A DNA stretch of 64,000 nt from Zopfochytrium polystomum (GCA_025765615.1 JAIVFJ010000184.1:62001-126000); one strand, 5' to 3'; numbered from the stretch's first letter, positions 11,224 to 22,578 are shown. Made by a program: numbers and translations. Notes: generated by a model from the letters alone, not told the origin.

Positions 11224-12582
11224 ATGTCGTCGTATGGAGGATATGGAGGGTCCTCGCCGTGGAATTCGTCGCCGTCGCCGATCTACAGATCTACAGATTC
11301 TGACGCTGACTCGGACGTTGACGAAGGCGAAATGGATTCTTCTTTTGCTCGTACTCCTACGCTCAATACTGCCCCGTCGACTCCTCTTGCTACAACATCT
11401 TCCACGTTTCCGCAGCAGCAGTCTTTCGTTCATCAGCGTTTTCAGCAGCAGCAACCACAGCAGCAACAGCCACCCATCCTACCTGCACACACTCCGAACC
11501 CCGATGTCCAACGTATTTTGTCGGATCCTGCGTACGTCACAATGATGCACGCAACTGTTCAGTCTGCAGTCATGGCAATGGAAGCGAATCGTACTGCGAA
11601 CGTTACAACTCGCTTACCAGAATTCAAAATGACAAGTGCCTCTCCTCCAATTTTCGACGGTTCTTGTTCTAAACTGCCACCTCACCAATGCACTAATGTC
11701 GTCACGCAGTACTTGAAGTCTTGCGAAATCCAGTGTCATCTGAACAACTTCCGCAAGGACGGTGAAGCTCCTTGCTATGCCACTCATCCGTCGTATGTCG
11801 ATTGGTTGCAAAGTGGTTTGAAAGATCACGCATTTCGAGAATGGCAGAATGTTCCTGCAGCTGTCCAAACATCCATGTCCTGGGCAGATTACCAACTCTG
11901 GATTCAGCAGCACTTCCTTTCTACACTTGCTTTTGAAGAAGCTACGCATCAAATCTTGACAATTAAGCAGACTTCCTCAGCTCGTGAATATTGCCATCGT
12001 TTCAACAGTCTACTTCATTCCCTTGGTAACTCGATGAGCGCACAAATGCAATGTGCTGCCTTTCGCCATGGTCTAAAGTCCGAACTTGCAACTCATTCTG
12101 ATCTTCATTCAATTTCCACCGATCTAACGAAGCTGCAACAGGAAGCTCAGCGTTTGGATGACTTGCACTGGCGTTCCAATAAGGCCAAAGGCAAAACACC
12201 GGCGCCTCGTTCAACTACAGCAACTCCTGTTTCTCGTCCCTTCAAACCACGCTATGAAGAAGTTTCAGATCCAATGGACCTTGACGCTCTTCTTGCCAAG
12301 AAGAAGGCCGCCTCAGCAGCAGCTAAAGCAGCAGTTGCAGCAGCACGGCTCGCACAGTCCTCCTCATCAACTTCTCCTTCATCAGCTTCCTCTTCTCCAG
12401 CTTCTTCTTTCTCTTCTCGACGCGTACGCCTCAGTGATGAAGAACGTGACTACTATCACAAAATGGGCTGGTGTACCTTCTGTCGTGAAAAGACACACCC
12501 TGTCTCTGAGTGCCCTGATCCTAACTGCAAGCAGTCAAAAAACTCGCAACAGTCACAGTTGGGAAACAACAAGGAGAAGTAG
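11224..12582 (+). CDS. gag: Gag polyprotein of the Ty3/gypsy element
   Basis: The product is 452 residues from ATG 11224 to TAG 12580-12582. The N-terminal 100 residues are low-complexity (Ser, Gln, Pro). The middle is a retrotransposon capsid-type helical domain (WLQSGLKDHAFREWQNV, FRHGLKSEL). An Ala/Ser/Lys-rich linker follows. One CCHC zinc knuckle near residue 420 has the pattern C-x2-C-x4-H-x4-C (CTFCREKTHPVSEC). It should assemble virus-like particles and bind the element RNA. Its last 14 codons overlap the pol frame. It is intact. Confidence 0.92.
   Translation: MSSYGGYGGSSPWNSSPSPIYRSTDSDADSDVDEGEMDSSFARTPTLNTAPSTPLATTSSTFPQQQSFVHQRFQQQQPQQQQPPILPAHTPNPDVQRILSDPAYVTMMHATVQSAVMAMEANRTANVTTRLPEFKMTSASPPIFDGSCSKLPPHQCTNVVTQYLKSCEIQCHLNNFRKDGEAPCYATHPSYVDWLQSGLKDHAFREWQNVPAAVQTSMSWADYQLWIQQHFLSTLAFEEATHQILTIKQTSSAREYCHRFNSLLHSLGNSMSAQMQCAAFRHGLKSELATHSDLHSISTDLTKLQQEAQRLDDLHWRSNKAKGKTPAPRSTTATPVSRPFKPRYEEVSDPMDLDALLAKKKAASAAAKAAVAAARLAQSSSSTSPSSASSSPASSFSSRRVRLSDEERDYYHKMGWCTFCREKTHPVSECPDPNCKQSKNSQQSQLGNNKEK
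12537..12543 (+). promoter_or_regulatory. Candidate -1 ribosomal frameshift slippery heptamer A AAA AAC
   Basis: The heptamer lies in gag phase (TCA AAA AAC), 37 bases before the gag stop. After a -1 shift the new frame (CTC GCA ACA ...) has no stop through the overlap. It runs into the protease, where the DSGASHSF active site is found. A AAA AAC is a canonical X XXY YYZ site. A downstream stem or pseudoknot was not worked out. Confidence 0.75.
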
Positions 12583-15500
12583 TTTCAACTTCAGTCACTT
12601 CCGCCGTACCAGAAGTAACAGCAGTTCCTGAAGTTTCAGTACCACAGTATGTCTTGAAGTTGTATCACATCAGTCGCAAATCTCCTGGCAACACTCGACT
12701 TCTCGTTTTTCATGGAGTTTTCAATAATCACATGGTCAAGATTCTTGTCGACAGTGGTGCTAGTCACAGTTTCATTAGTGAACACCTCGTTCCCTATCGT
12801 CGAAAGGACCGTACTCTTGACATTGACCTTGCTGACGGTTCTACAAAGTTAAAGGGTTCGATGCACCGCAACTTGAAGTTCTCGTTCAGTAACCTTTCTT
12901 TCTCCCACAATTTTGTCGCTACTCGCATTGCTTACGATCTCATTCTTGGAATGGATTGGTTGGAGAAAGAGAACCCCCAACCTGATTGGCGATCCAAAAC
13001 CCTCACCCTTCGTGGTCAAGTCCTTCATGCTGGTGCCTCTCCTGACTTTGATATTGAACTCTGTAGCGCGCAAGCCTTTCGTCGTGCTATTCGAAAAGAC
13101 AACGCGCAGTGGGGAGTATTATTCAACGTCACAACACCATACAAGAAGACCACCAAGGACTCGGATGATGCAGACAAAGCAGTCTTGGCTACACTAGACC
13201 CCAAGATTCGCACTATTATTGAAGAATTTCCTGAAGTCTTCTCCACCTTCGAAGGTGCTCCTCCTTCTCGTCCAACTGACCACCGCATCAACTTGAAAGA
13301 TCCCAACCAGCCACCACCATACCGTCCTATCTATCCAATGAGTGAAGACAAACTTGAAGCATTACGAACTGAATTGCAATTTCTTTTGGAAAACGATCGC
13401 ATTCGACATTCTATTTCTCCTTATGGTGCTCCTATCTTCTTTGTTCATCAAAAGGATAAGCTTCGTTTAGTTTTTGACTTTCGACTTCTAAACCAAAACA
13501 CCATTCGTGATCGCACAGCTTTACCCAACATAACTGAAATTCTTGATCGTTTACAAGGAGCACGTTTCTTCACATCACTTGACCTTGCATCTGGTTATCA
13601 TCAAATTCTAGTCACTGAAGATGATCGTTTCAAAACTGCCTTTCGAACTAAATATGGCCACTTTGAATGGGTAGTTATGCCTCTTGGTTTATCCAACACT
13701 CCTGCAACCTTTCAGGCAACTATGAACTCCATCTTGTGACTTTGTCGATCTGTTTCTAACTGTCTACCTTGACGATTTGTTAATCTTCTCTCGCACTTTT
13801 GACGAACATCTTAAACATCTCCGTTCAGTCCTTCAACGTCTTCGAGAAAACAATTTTCACTGCCGTCTTCATAAGTGCCGTTTCCTTCAAACTGAAGTGA
13901 AGTATTTGGGTTTTCACATTTCTCGTGGACATGTTTCTGTTCTTCCTTCTCGCCTTGATGCTATTCGTGACTTTGAATCTCCTCGTTCTTGGACTGAACT
14001 TCGCGCATTCCTTGGACTCGCTAATACTCTCCATCGTTTTATTCCTCGCCAAGCACACCTGCTCTCACCGCTCTCAGACTTACTTCGGCGGAATGAAACT
14101 ATAACCAAAGCGACCCCATTTGACTGGAATGCTAAGCTGGAGCAAATATTCATCGACATCAAAGCTGAACTTTCTCAACCAGCAAATCTTTCTTTCTTTG
14201 ACCGCTCACGCCCTGTCTATCTAGCTACTGATTGGTCACAACACGCTATTGGCTCCCATGTCTATCAGCTAGACGACAACGGTGAAGTCCTTCACATCGC
14301 ATTTGGCTCATGCAAGTGCAACTCTGCCGAACGAAATTACCATCCATATATGGGCGAAATCCTTGCACTCGTGGAAGGACTTAAACACCACCGCCCATAC
14401 CTCGTTGGTTCAACAGTTAAAGTCCTCACTGACCACCACTCTCTCCGACATCTCCTTGATCAGCCGAAGCTCCGCCCTGTCCAGCTTCGTTGGCTGGAAG
14501 ATATCGAGCAATTCAACTTCGACATTGAGTGGGTTCCTGGAAAATGGAATTCTATTGCTGACATACTCTCTCGTCGTCGACACACATCCGATGCTGCAGT
14601 TCAAACAGATTCACCCCCACAGCTTGCCCCGATAAGTACAATTACTTCCATTACTCCTCAACTTCTTCAACAACACTACCAGACGAACAACGACTACCAA
14701 GTCATCGTTGAGTCGCTGGATCGACTTCGCAAACCTCCGTCATGGCTACGTCCGCACCTCAAGCGCTACCTACGCACAGACGGACTTCTCTACTTCAAGG
14801 ACACGAACGCAAACAGACTTTACGTGCCTGCCATCCTTCGCTCCTCCATCATGGCCGCTGCGCATGATGAAACCATCCATGGAAACTGGGAGCGCACCAC
14901 CAAACGAATTGCTTGGACATACCACTGGCCGAAGCTTCACCAAGACACACAACGATACGTACGTTCCTGCGACCTTTGCCAGCGCAATCGCGTTGCACGC
15001 ACCACTCCCTACGGTCTTCTGCACCCGCACGACCCAGCACCTGCACCTTGGCACACAATCAGCATCGATTTCATCACCAAGCTACCTACCACAGAACGCG
15101 GTCATGACAGCCTTGCCGTGGTCGTTGATTCAGCTACCAAGCGCACTCACATTTGGGCCTGTCAGACCACTGACACAGCTCGCGACTTCACCTTCCAGTT
15201 TTTCAACAACGTTTGGCGCCTTCATGGTCTTCCACAAAAGATCATCAGTGACTGTGATTCCAAGTTCATCTCTCTTTTCTGGCTTCATCTCACCACTCTG
15301 CTCAACACCAAGCTCAATCTCTCCAGTTCTTACCATCCTCAAACTGACGGCCAGACCGAAAACAAGAATGCATGGGTTACTTCCGCCCTTCGTGATGTCG
15401 TCGCCTGGGACCAAAAAGACTGGGACGTTCACCTCGCTGCCGTGGAATTTGGCATCAACGACTCCATCAACAGTTCCACTGGTTTCACTCCTTTCTTTTT

Positions 15501-16043
15501 GGACACTGGTCAACATCCCCTTTCACCTTTGAATCTTTCCATCCCTTTCGTCAATCTCCCACTCTTGATGACCTCGTCGCTCGTATACGCATTGCCAAAG
15601 AAGCTCTTGCTCGCGCACAGGACAAACAACGTGCTTACGCCGATGCGCATCGCCGCCCCAATCCCTTTCAATCTGGTGACCTTGTTCTTGTAAGCGCTAA
15701 GGACTTCCTTCCCCCAAACCAAACCGGCCGTCCTTCTTCCAAACTCTCAGCTCAATTTTTCGGACCTTTCAAAATTCTTCGCAAACTTGGCACTTCTTAT
15801 CACCTTGACTTTCCTCCCACTTGGCGTGTTCACCCTGTTTTCCACCCAGACAAACTTCGCATGTATATCTCCCGTACCCCTGATATTTTTACTCCACTCC
15901 CCCTTGATCAACGAACTCCCTCTCAAATCCTTGCTGTTCACCGCAACCGTACTGGCAGTATTTCTTCAGTCTTGATTTCCTGGAAAGACCACCCACCCCT
16001 TTTCAACTCTTGGCTCCGCCTCACCCCTGACCTTCACTCGTAA
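12543..16043 (+). pseudogene. pol: Pol polyprotein (protease-RT-RNase H-integrase) with two frameshifts
   Basis: The domains run in Ty3/gypsy order. Aspartic protease: VDSGASHSF. RT: LVFDFRLLNQN, FGLSNTP-like PLGLSNTPATF, then YLDDLLIF. RNase H: YLATDWSQHAIG, and a DHHSLRHLL block. Integrase: an H-x3-H...C-x2-C zinc finger ending SCDLCQRN, an HTISIDFITKLP core, ISDCDSKF, and an EFGINDS Glu block. The C-terminal tail ends in a weak chromodomain-like stretch (VLISWKDHPPLFNSW). A TGA at 13737-13739 marks one frame change (one extra or two missing bases), just before YLDD. A second change (one missing base) is at the TTT run 15528-15530. There is no independent start; it is probably made as Gag-Pol. 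Confidence 0.9.
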
Positions 16044-16075
16044 ACTTTTGTAACCTCGCTGACACTCTGTTCTCT

Positions 16076-16085
16076 GGGGGGGGTA
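16076..16085 (+). other. Polypurine tract
   Basis: Eight G followed by TA directly abut the 3' LTR. This is the expected position of the plus-strand DNA primer of an LTR retrotransposon. Confidence 0.7.
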
Positions 16086-16212
16086 TGTGTGAGAATCACC
16101 TGCATCCCTTGTCACATGTCACAATACAGTTTTGTTTTTTGCTTCCGCTCACTCCGCGTCGCACGACGCACCATCGTCGCCCGCCACCGCTCTCGCACGG
16201 CACACCGTCACA
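16086..16212 (+). repeat. 3' LTR (127 bp)
   Basis: Matches the 5' LTR at 126 of 127 positions. It is followed by AAAGG, the second copy of the target-site duplication. Confidence 0.95.
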
Positions 16213-16327
16213 AAAGGACAGTGTTTTTCTGCCTTGACATGTAAAATTTCCTGACAATCCTTTCAGTTTGCAGGCAAGCCGAGGAGCGGGGCTCTCGCTC
16301 CTCGCCAAAAGCGCCGCCGTGCATGCC

Positions 16328-18065
16328 ATGCAACGCTACAGCGAGATCACCTGGACGCACGTCGCCCACGGTCTCAAGCTCGCAGTCGTCGCGACGGCGA
16401 TCGTGCTCCCGGTCCTGTGGGGATTCTCCGCCCTCGAGATCGCGCTGGTCGACGGCGGCGGCGGCGGGTTCGCGACGAAGCCGCCGGACTCGGCGTGCCT
16501 GTATTTCGCGCTCAAAATAGCGGTCGGGTCGGTGTTCTACTTTGTCAGTCGACAGATCGAGAGCGTCATCAGATCGGGACGGATCGCTTTGTTTGGCCGA
16601 GACGCGCTGTTCGCGCTGATCGATTTTTCGGCGATCGTGACGGTCACAATGCTTGCGACGTCGCGGGCCTTGTTCTTTGGTTTCATGTCCTTTGCCTTTT
16701 TTCCAGGTGCGGAAATAGTGGGGGTTACAACGAGTGAACTATTCGTGAAAACGATCTTGCCCGCTTGACTTTTGACAATCTCCCCACAATAACCAACAAA
16801 GGCCCATTCTTTGGCGCCCTCTACCTCCTTCCACGCGAGACCAAGATCGGCGAACGCATCGCGAAAGCATTCGGATTTGCGCTGACCCTAGTGGCCGTGG
16901 GAAATTTCTTCATGTGGTGGATCGTCTTCCAGTTTTACGCTTTCGAAAGCGCCGACATCCAGTCGGCGAAGGGCCTCTCGATCAACGCGGCGGTGTTTCT
17001 CGCACCGCTGTTCGTACAGTCCGCCGGCGCCGTTATCAGCGAAACGATGCTCGAGCTTTTTGGGCGGCGCAACGCGGACGCGGACGGATCCGTTGCGGCC
17101 CGTAAGGAGTCTCTGAGGGATGTCAACGCCGACACTGCCGCGGAGGGCGATCCCGCAGCGGACGTCGTCACGATCAACGATTCCCGCAAGGACGACTCGG
17201 TGTCGTCGGGGGAGCGCGAAGGGCTCGAGGAGGAGCTGGTGCAAGTCCACCGGGAGCTGAACAACACGTTCGTCATTGCGACGGGTAAGATCAAGCAATC
17301 TATTCCGGCCCTTTTTTTTTTTTCTTTCTGAATGCTCACTCTTGCTTGCAAGGCGTCGACTTTGTCGGCGCGATGGCGCTGCTCCGCGTCGGCTCGTCGT
17401 TCTTCTGGATCGGGCTGTGCCTCGACATCTTCACGCGCCCCGCACTGCGGGCGCTCGCGTGCGTCTTGACCGCAGCGTCCCGCCGCTGGACGCAGCGACG
17501 GCGGCAGAGCCAAGGTGGGTCGGGAGCGGCGATCTCCCCCACGCATGCAGAGGGGGCAGCGCCAGTCGCAACACGCACGCCGTCGTCGTGCGCGACGACG
17601 ACCGTCCGGCAAATCGTGCAGAGCGTCCTGTACGTGGACGCGGACCCGCAGCGCGACTACCACTTCAAGGCAGCGCGGTACGTGGCGCTGCCGGGTGCTG
17701 CGGTGACGGGGTGGTTGTATTTCAGCCTGGACTCGCCGGCAATGTCTGCTACTCAGCGTGCGTCGGTGGTGTGCGCGCGGCGGCTGGCGGGGTCGACGGT
17801 GATGTCGTCGGCGGGGCGGTTTGCGGCGATTTTCGGCGCGAACTTGGTGGTGGACGTGGCGGTGCTTGCGGTGCGGGCGTGCGTGCGGAGCGGCCGCGTG
17901 AGGCAGGTGACGCCGTTTGCGGAGGCGGCCGCGGAAGCTTGGTCGGCGCACGTGTTTGTTTCCCTGTGGACTGCCGGGTTGGCGGCTGCCACGATAGTGG
18001 TGTTTGCGTGCAGCATCATCATGTTTCTTCGTGGAGCATACGTGCTGGATCCTTGCGGACCGTGA
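16328..18065 (+). CDS. Multi-spanning membrane protein, expanded unnamed family, copy 1
   Basis: Exons 16328-16706, 16802-17284 and 17353-18065 join in phase to 524 residues. About 8-9 hydrophobic segments are visible: three in exon 1, two in exon 2, and three or four in exon 3. Family signatures are HGLKL before helix 1, a PPDSACL loop, FFPG at the first junction, FYAFESADIQ after helix 4, and a DADPQRDYH cytosolic-type loop. Further ones are the RRLAGSTV block, the FVSLW helix and a C-terminus ending MFLRG-x5-DPCGP. A Ser/Asp/Glu-rich loop of about 75 residues splits exon 2 from exon 3 helices. I recognise no named family. The start was chosen because it aligns with the HGLK region of the paralogs. 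Confidence 0.75.
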
Positions 18066-18580
18066 GAGGAGTTATTGCGATATACCTGTACATAGTTTCC
18101 TGAAGGATGAGTGTTGATGTAAGTTTCTCTTTTTCCCCATCCACTCGGTGTTGACATTGCGTAGGTTTAGCAACACAAGCACAAGTTTAAGCAGGCAGGA
18201 CGTTTTTGGAATCGTCTTCTATATTCGGAGAAATAAGCCGAAAGGACTTTTTTAGCGACAACGTAATGGACTTCCGCCAAACAGGAGTTATGGAGCTGGC
18301 GAAAAACTGCTGACCCCTCTTCGCCAAATCAGTTCCGTCTATTAAACGGGTCCAGCGGAGCTCCTATCAGTCACGTCAGCAGTCTGAGCCCATTGCAATG
18401 GAGAGTGGCAGACGCTTTGGGTAACGCGTGTTGCGTTGGAGGTGCTGCACGGCCAAGGTGACGGCCCGATTACCGCAGCGGTAATTATTAATACGATGGT
18501 CGCAGCATTCATTTTTTTATTTTTTTATTTTTTTTTATTATGGTTTTTCTGTTCCTTCTTCTGCTGTCTTACAGTGAATT

Positions 18581-18892
18581 TCATGTTCCTTGAGATTTTC
18601 TCTGCGCGGCGGCCGCGGTGGTGTTGGGCGAGCAGCGGCCCGAGTCACAGCCTCCGCCGTCGAGGTGCGCCATTGGTGGGCGGGGACGATGCTGGAGCGG
18701 CGGCGAAACCTGCCGGTGGTAGTGGACCGCAACGATGCGGGAGACCGCGAGCGCCGTCAGCGCGGCGAGGCGGTGCCGCGTCGCGGAGCCGTAGAAGAGG
18801 TCGGAGTCGGCGGCGTCACGGGGGGAGGCGGTGGGCGCCGGCTGCTGCGTGGGGGAAGAGGGAGGTGTGGAGTCCACGGCGGATGGGTGGAT
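18581..18892 (-). pseudogene. Relic of the PPxY small-protein family
   Basis: The minus-strand frame reads HPSAVDST at the position where family members have MHP(R/L)SxTD. Here the expected ATG is ATC. Further on, ATRHRLAALTALAVSR resembles the family ATARFFAALAHGASDR module. VSPPLQHRPRPP follows where others have ADPPLHATVRQP. The C-terminal PPxY tail is absent. I interpret this as a diverged, start-less copy at the left end of the array; the alignment is by eye and weak. Confidence 0.35.
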
Positions 18893-19985
18893 GATGGGGA
18901 TGGCGCCCAAAGAAAAAGGAGAGAGAGCGAGCGAGAGACAACACATACCGTATGTGCTCGCGTTGTCGACAGAAATATTGTCCGGATTCCCTTCGAAACT
19001 TACCGTCGCAAGACAACCCGCGTTTGAGTAGTTTGAGTTGTGTGTGTGTGGTTGTAAACTACTGCCCTGTCGACTGCTGCAAATGTGCGATTCCCTTGAA
19101 CAAGATACTGTTGCTTGGGTGCTACAAGCGACAGGGACTGGGAGTCGGTATCGGGTGTTTGCAATTCTATAATCGCCAAGGTGTATCATCAACTATAGTA
19201 GCGTGCATATCATCATTATGTATCAATTATTCGTAACTGAGGTTTTCTCTTTCTCTCCGAGTTGGGGAGAAGGACGACAAACTTCCACTCACTCACTCAG
19301 AGTAGATTGTTTACAGTGTCGCTCCATATTTTCCTTTTTTCTCCCTCTATTATTTTCCACTGTGCCGCCCCAACCAAACGCTGCGTCCTCAGGCTCGAAG
19401 GTTTTATAAAACCAGAAAAAAGAAAACAGTCATGACTGCCACCGCGCGGTGTGGTTTTTATTGGGATGCCTGCACTTATCAATTGTACGATTATGCGCTC
19501 CACAGCTCGTTCTGCAGGCATGAGAGGGGCAAATATCCGAAATTCGGGAAGATGTGAATCATATCTCATTGCACATCCGTGATTTCGAAAAATGAAGACA
19601 CAGCCCAGCACGCTTCTCAACCACGGCTGTCTCAGCAGCTGTGGAGGCGGGGAAATAACCAAAGACGAAGCACAGCGCTTGTTGGCAGGAGGAAGAATTG
19701 GGGGTTGAGGGGATGAGGCGTAAGAGGAAGGGCGAAATAAAAACAGAGGCATTTTAAGGAGGGTGTCGTTGCTGTTAGGGGTGGGGGGGTGGAAAGAGGG
19801 ATGCAAGAAGATTTGCTTGAGACGTGACAAGCGTTTTCGGCAAGGCGCGAGCGTGCGCATAATTGGAAATGAGGACAAGCAGAGGCATAACAGTTGGGTG
19901 GGCTGCTTTACAACAGAGGCAGAGAAAAGAAGTAACTCAAAAACGACCTCCCGCACCCCACTTTCTTTTCGACAGTGTTCTCAAA
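18893..19985. other. Intergenic region, no supported gene
   Basis: Open stretches exist on the minus strand (19297-19956), but their composition is not protein-like and no family resemblance was found. Probably the downstream region of the first PPxY gene. Confidence 0.35.
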
Positions 19986-20303
19986 TCACACTGTCTTCTC
20001 CTTGTACGAGGGCGGCGCGTCGCTCCCTGGCGGCGACGGGTTCGCACGGCCACGGTTTGCCGTGCCGGGCCATTTTGGGGCCCACATCCGCTTTGGAGTG
20101 CTGGTAGGGGTGCTTGAGGCGACGGCGGCAGCGGCGTCGCGCGTGCCGTTCGTGGGGGCCAGGGAGTCGGGTGATGAGGTCGGCGGCGGTGGGGCGGAAC
20201 CGTCGGCGAGGGCGGCAAAGGCGCGGCGGGCGGCGGCGGTCGGGGCGAAGGCGGCGGCGGCGGCAAAGTCGGCGGCGGCGTCGGAAAAGGGCGGGCCGTC
20301 CAT
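19986..20303 (-). CDS. PPxY-tailed small protein, array member 1 (divergent)
   Basis: The product is 105 residues, very rich in Ala, Pro and Ser. It begins MDGPPFSDAAAD and has one recognisable module (ARRAFAALADGSAPPP) comparable with ARFFAALAHGASDRSIP in the others. It ends APPSYKEKTV, the family tail with a PPxY motif. There is no signal peptide and no membrane segment, so a cytosolic, largely disordered protein is likely. PPxY motifs bind WW domains of Nedd4/Rsp5-type ubiquitin ligases and other WW proteins; that function here is inference. Same strand as all other members. Confidence 0.55.
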   Translation of the reverse strand: MDGPPFSDAAADFAAAAAFAPTAAARRAFAALADGSAPPPPTSSPDSLAPTNGTRDAAAAVASSTPTSTPKRMWAPKWPGTANRGRANPSPPGSDAPPSYKEKTV

Positions 20304-21339
20304 AGTAGTGCTTTGGTTGGTTTGTTGTTGTGAGTCTGTGAAAGTGGGGGCAAACGACGGCGCGATGATTTTATTTATGGTGTTCGGACGGCCGTTCACA
20401 CGAGGGCGCGTACACACAACACATCTCGCTCTCTCTGCTCCTTTTCGTTCAAGCCACCCCCCACGCCACGCCTGTGAATAATGCGCCGACTCCGATTCGT
20501 GGGGACAATTTCGAAGGTGATATCAATCTGTGCGCAGCAAGTGGTAAGAAGAAGGAGACGAAGATTGGGCAAGAGACAGACAGACAGAGCGCAGTCAGAG
20601 TGAGGGTTATCTTGTGAATCACCCAACGCGTGGCTTTTCCCCAGTCCCGAGCTGAATTTTTTCACCCGAGCGCATCTTCCGCCACCAGGCCGGGCCGAAA
20701 GCCACTTTCTGGCATCCTCAAACACTCCCGCGCTTTGAGTAAATAATATCAATATCGACCGCGGAAAAAATGTTGTTAGCGCAATCGCATGTTTTTAGTC
20801 ATAAGCCGATGCTCGGAATGCTGCTATGGAAGGCAAAATGTTAACAGAAATTGTATTGCCGCACAGTAGCAGTCCAAGTTGACGGCACTGAAAATGTTCA
20901 GACTGGGGAGGAGGGGAACGGTTCTATGGTGTTGGACGTTTCACAGGAAAGAAAGCGGGCCACGTCCTTTTTGTGCCGCCTGCAAGGTTCAACCTTTCTT
21001 TTTTCTCTTTTTCAATAACTGAAGTGGTTCAATCGGTTTTCTCGAAGTTTTTGTTCGGCCTCCGGCATCTGGAAAAAAAGTAGCGTTGAAGAGGTGCGCA
21101 GCGGTGGAAAAAACAGGGAAAATTGATTTTGGAAGGGGGGCATTATGAGATACAAATGAGTGACACTTCTCTGCTGCCCATCGGCAGTCTGGCAAAAAGG
21201 TGAGGAACACAATAAAGAAACAACCAAACAAGCAAACAAAAACTCGACGAGTCGCAGCTCCCTCTTCCTTTATATTTAGAAGCAACTCGCCAGCCGGCGA
21301 GCGGCCCCCGCTCGGCCCGTTCCCGCCCACCCGCCGTCT
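20304..21339. other. Upstream region of PPxY member 1, no gene seen
   Basis: No supported coding sequence, tRNA or repeat. It presumably contains the promoter of the minus-strand gene at 19986-20303. Confidence 0.35.
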
Positions 21340-21342
21340 GAA

Positions 21343-21560
21343 ACGCTCTTCTCGCTACACCCTGGCGGCTGAAGGTCCCTCGCCCCACCCGCCACCGCCG
21401 CCGATCCCAGCTTAATATGGCGGTCCGACGCGCGCCGTACGCGGTCCAGAGCCTCGCCGTCGCCGAGCTGCTGCGTGCTTGCGTCGCCGGTGCACCGCTG
21501 GGTCTCACGGTGGCGTGGAGCGGCGGATTTGCGAGGCGCTGGGCCGGGTGCCCGGCAGTT
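21343..21560 (-). pseudogene. Degenerate PPxY-family copy
   Basis: On the plus strand this segment aligns base by base with the 3' part of the members at 22171 and 24324. It shares AACGCTCTTCTCGCT at the tail, GATCCCAGC, GGCGGTCCGACGCGC, then GGTGGCGTGGAGCGGCGG and GCGAGGCGCTGGGC. The reading frame is shifted, the PPxY tail codons are altered, and the 5' part with the start is missing. It is a truncated dead copy between members 1 and 2. Confidence 0.7.
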
Positions 21561-22170
21561 GAGGTGGTTGGCTGACTACAGGAAATGAAATTTTTGTCTC
21601 GGCAGAAGTTCTGGGACGCACCCACCCCAACACGGCACTACTGTTTTGTCGATCTTTTTCACATCTACGCTTGCATTCTATGCAAGAGAAAAGTGAAAAG
21701 TAGAGCATTTGGTGGACTTATTACTCTTCTAGTTTCCGTGGCGCGAACCTCAACCGGTATGGAAGGATAACGAAAGATTCAAGGACAGCATATGCCTTTA
21801 TTTTAAGCGCTTAGCGAAAGGCTAGCCCCCTCTTTAACGATTGGACACATATGTGGCCGGCACAGTACAATCTTCGGTTACGAAACCGGGAGAAGGAAAG
21901 AGGCACGCATCAGCAGCTAAGAAAATCCATAGTAAAGCAAGCGCGTAGGAGGAGGTTCCCGCTTCGACATGTCGGGGCAAATGGATCAGAGAAGACAGTA
22001 CACAAGCGGGAGCGGCCGGGGAAAGCGCCAATTCTTCCCCCAAACCCGTTAAGGAAGAAGACGACGAAGAGAAAAAACCCCCAGCGCCAACGACGGGATA
22101 CGACAGCGGAAGAGACAGCCTGCGTGACGAAAGACCACACAGCTCAACAACCCCCACTAAATCATCCGCA

Positions 22171-22578
22171 TCAAACACTCTTCTCGCGATACTCCGGCGG
22201 CGGAACGTCCCTCTCCCCATCCGCCGCGCCCGCCGTCCCCGATCCCAACGGAATGTGACGGTCCGACGCGCCGTAGGCGAGAGCGGCCCAGAACCGTTTC
22301 GCGGCCGCCGAGGTGGTGCTGCTGCTGCCGCCACCGGATTGCGCCTCAGGGGCGTCGCGTTTCGGCTGTCGGACTGTAGCGTGGAGGGGCGGGTCCGCGA
22401 GGCGCTGGGCGGGGTGGAGAGGGATGGCGCGGTCCGAGGCGCCGTGGGCGAGGGCGGCGAAGAAGCGGGCGGTGGCGGCGGCGGCGGTACTCGTAGCTGC
22501 AGTTGCGGTAGTGGTAGTGGATGCGGCAGCGGCGGTCGCTGGAGCGGAGTTCGAGTTATTTTGTGAGCGGGGGTGCAT
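22171..22578 (-). CDS. PPxY-tailed small protein, array member 2
   Basis: The product is 135 residues from ATG 22578. The N-terminal 35 residues are Ala/Thr/Ser low-complexity. Two modules follow: ARFFAALAHGASDRAIPLHP with a QRLADPPLHATVRQPKR extension, then a second, KRFWAALAYGASDRHIPLG. The tail is VPPPEYREKSV, with PPxY seven residues from the end. The ATG lies in a GGTGCAT context (plus strand) shared by members 3-5, which supports this start. A TATATAC box on the same strand lies about 130 bp upstream. Function unknown; a disordered adaptor for WW-domain proteins is a reasonable guess. Confidence 0.7.
   Translation of the reverse strand: MHPRSQNNSNSAPATAAAASTTTTATAATSTAAAATARFFAALAHGASDRAIPLHPAQRLADPPLHATVRQPKRDAPEAQSGGGSSSTTSAAAKRFWAALAYGASDRHIPLGSGTAGAADGERDVPPPEYREKSV

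Larger units (their letters stand above)
10817..16212 (+). mobile_element. Full-length Ty3/gypsy LTR retrotransposon, recent insertion
   Basis: Both LTRs are 127 bp (10817-10943 and 16086-16212) and differ at one position (CCCGC versus CCTGC near base 16). They begin TGTGTGAG and end GTCACA. The target duplication AAAGG is perfect (10812-10816 and 16213-16217). Between them lie a primer binding site, gag, pol (protease, RT, RNase H, integrase) and a G-run polypurine tract. Such LTR identity implies a very recent insertion. Two frameshifts in pol suggest the copy is no longer autonomous, or that the sequence has indel errors. Confidence 0.95.

Noticed and set aside
19297..19956. 219-codon open frame on the minus strand downstream of PPxY member 1
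   Set aside because: Pro/Phe/Leu mixture without any family likeness; probably 3' flank.
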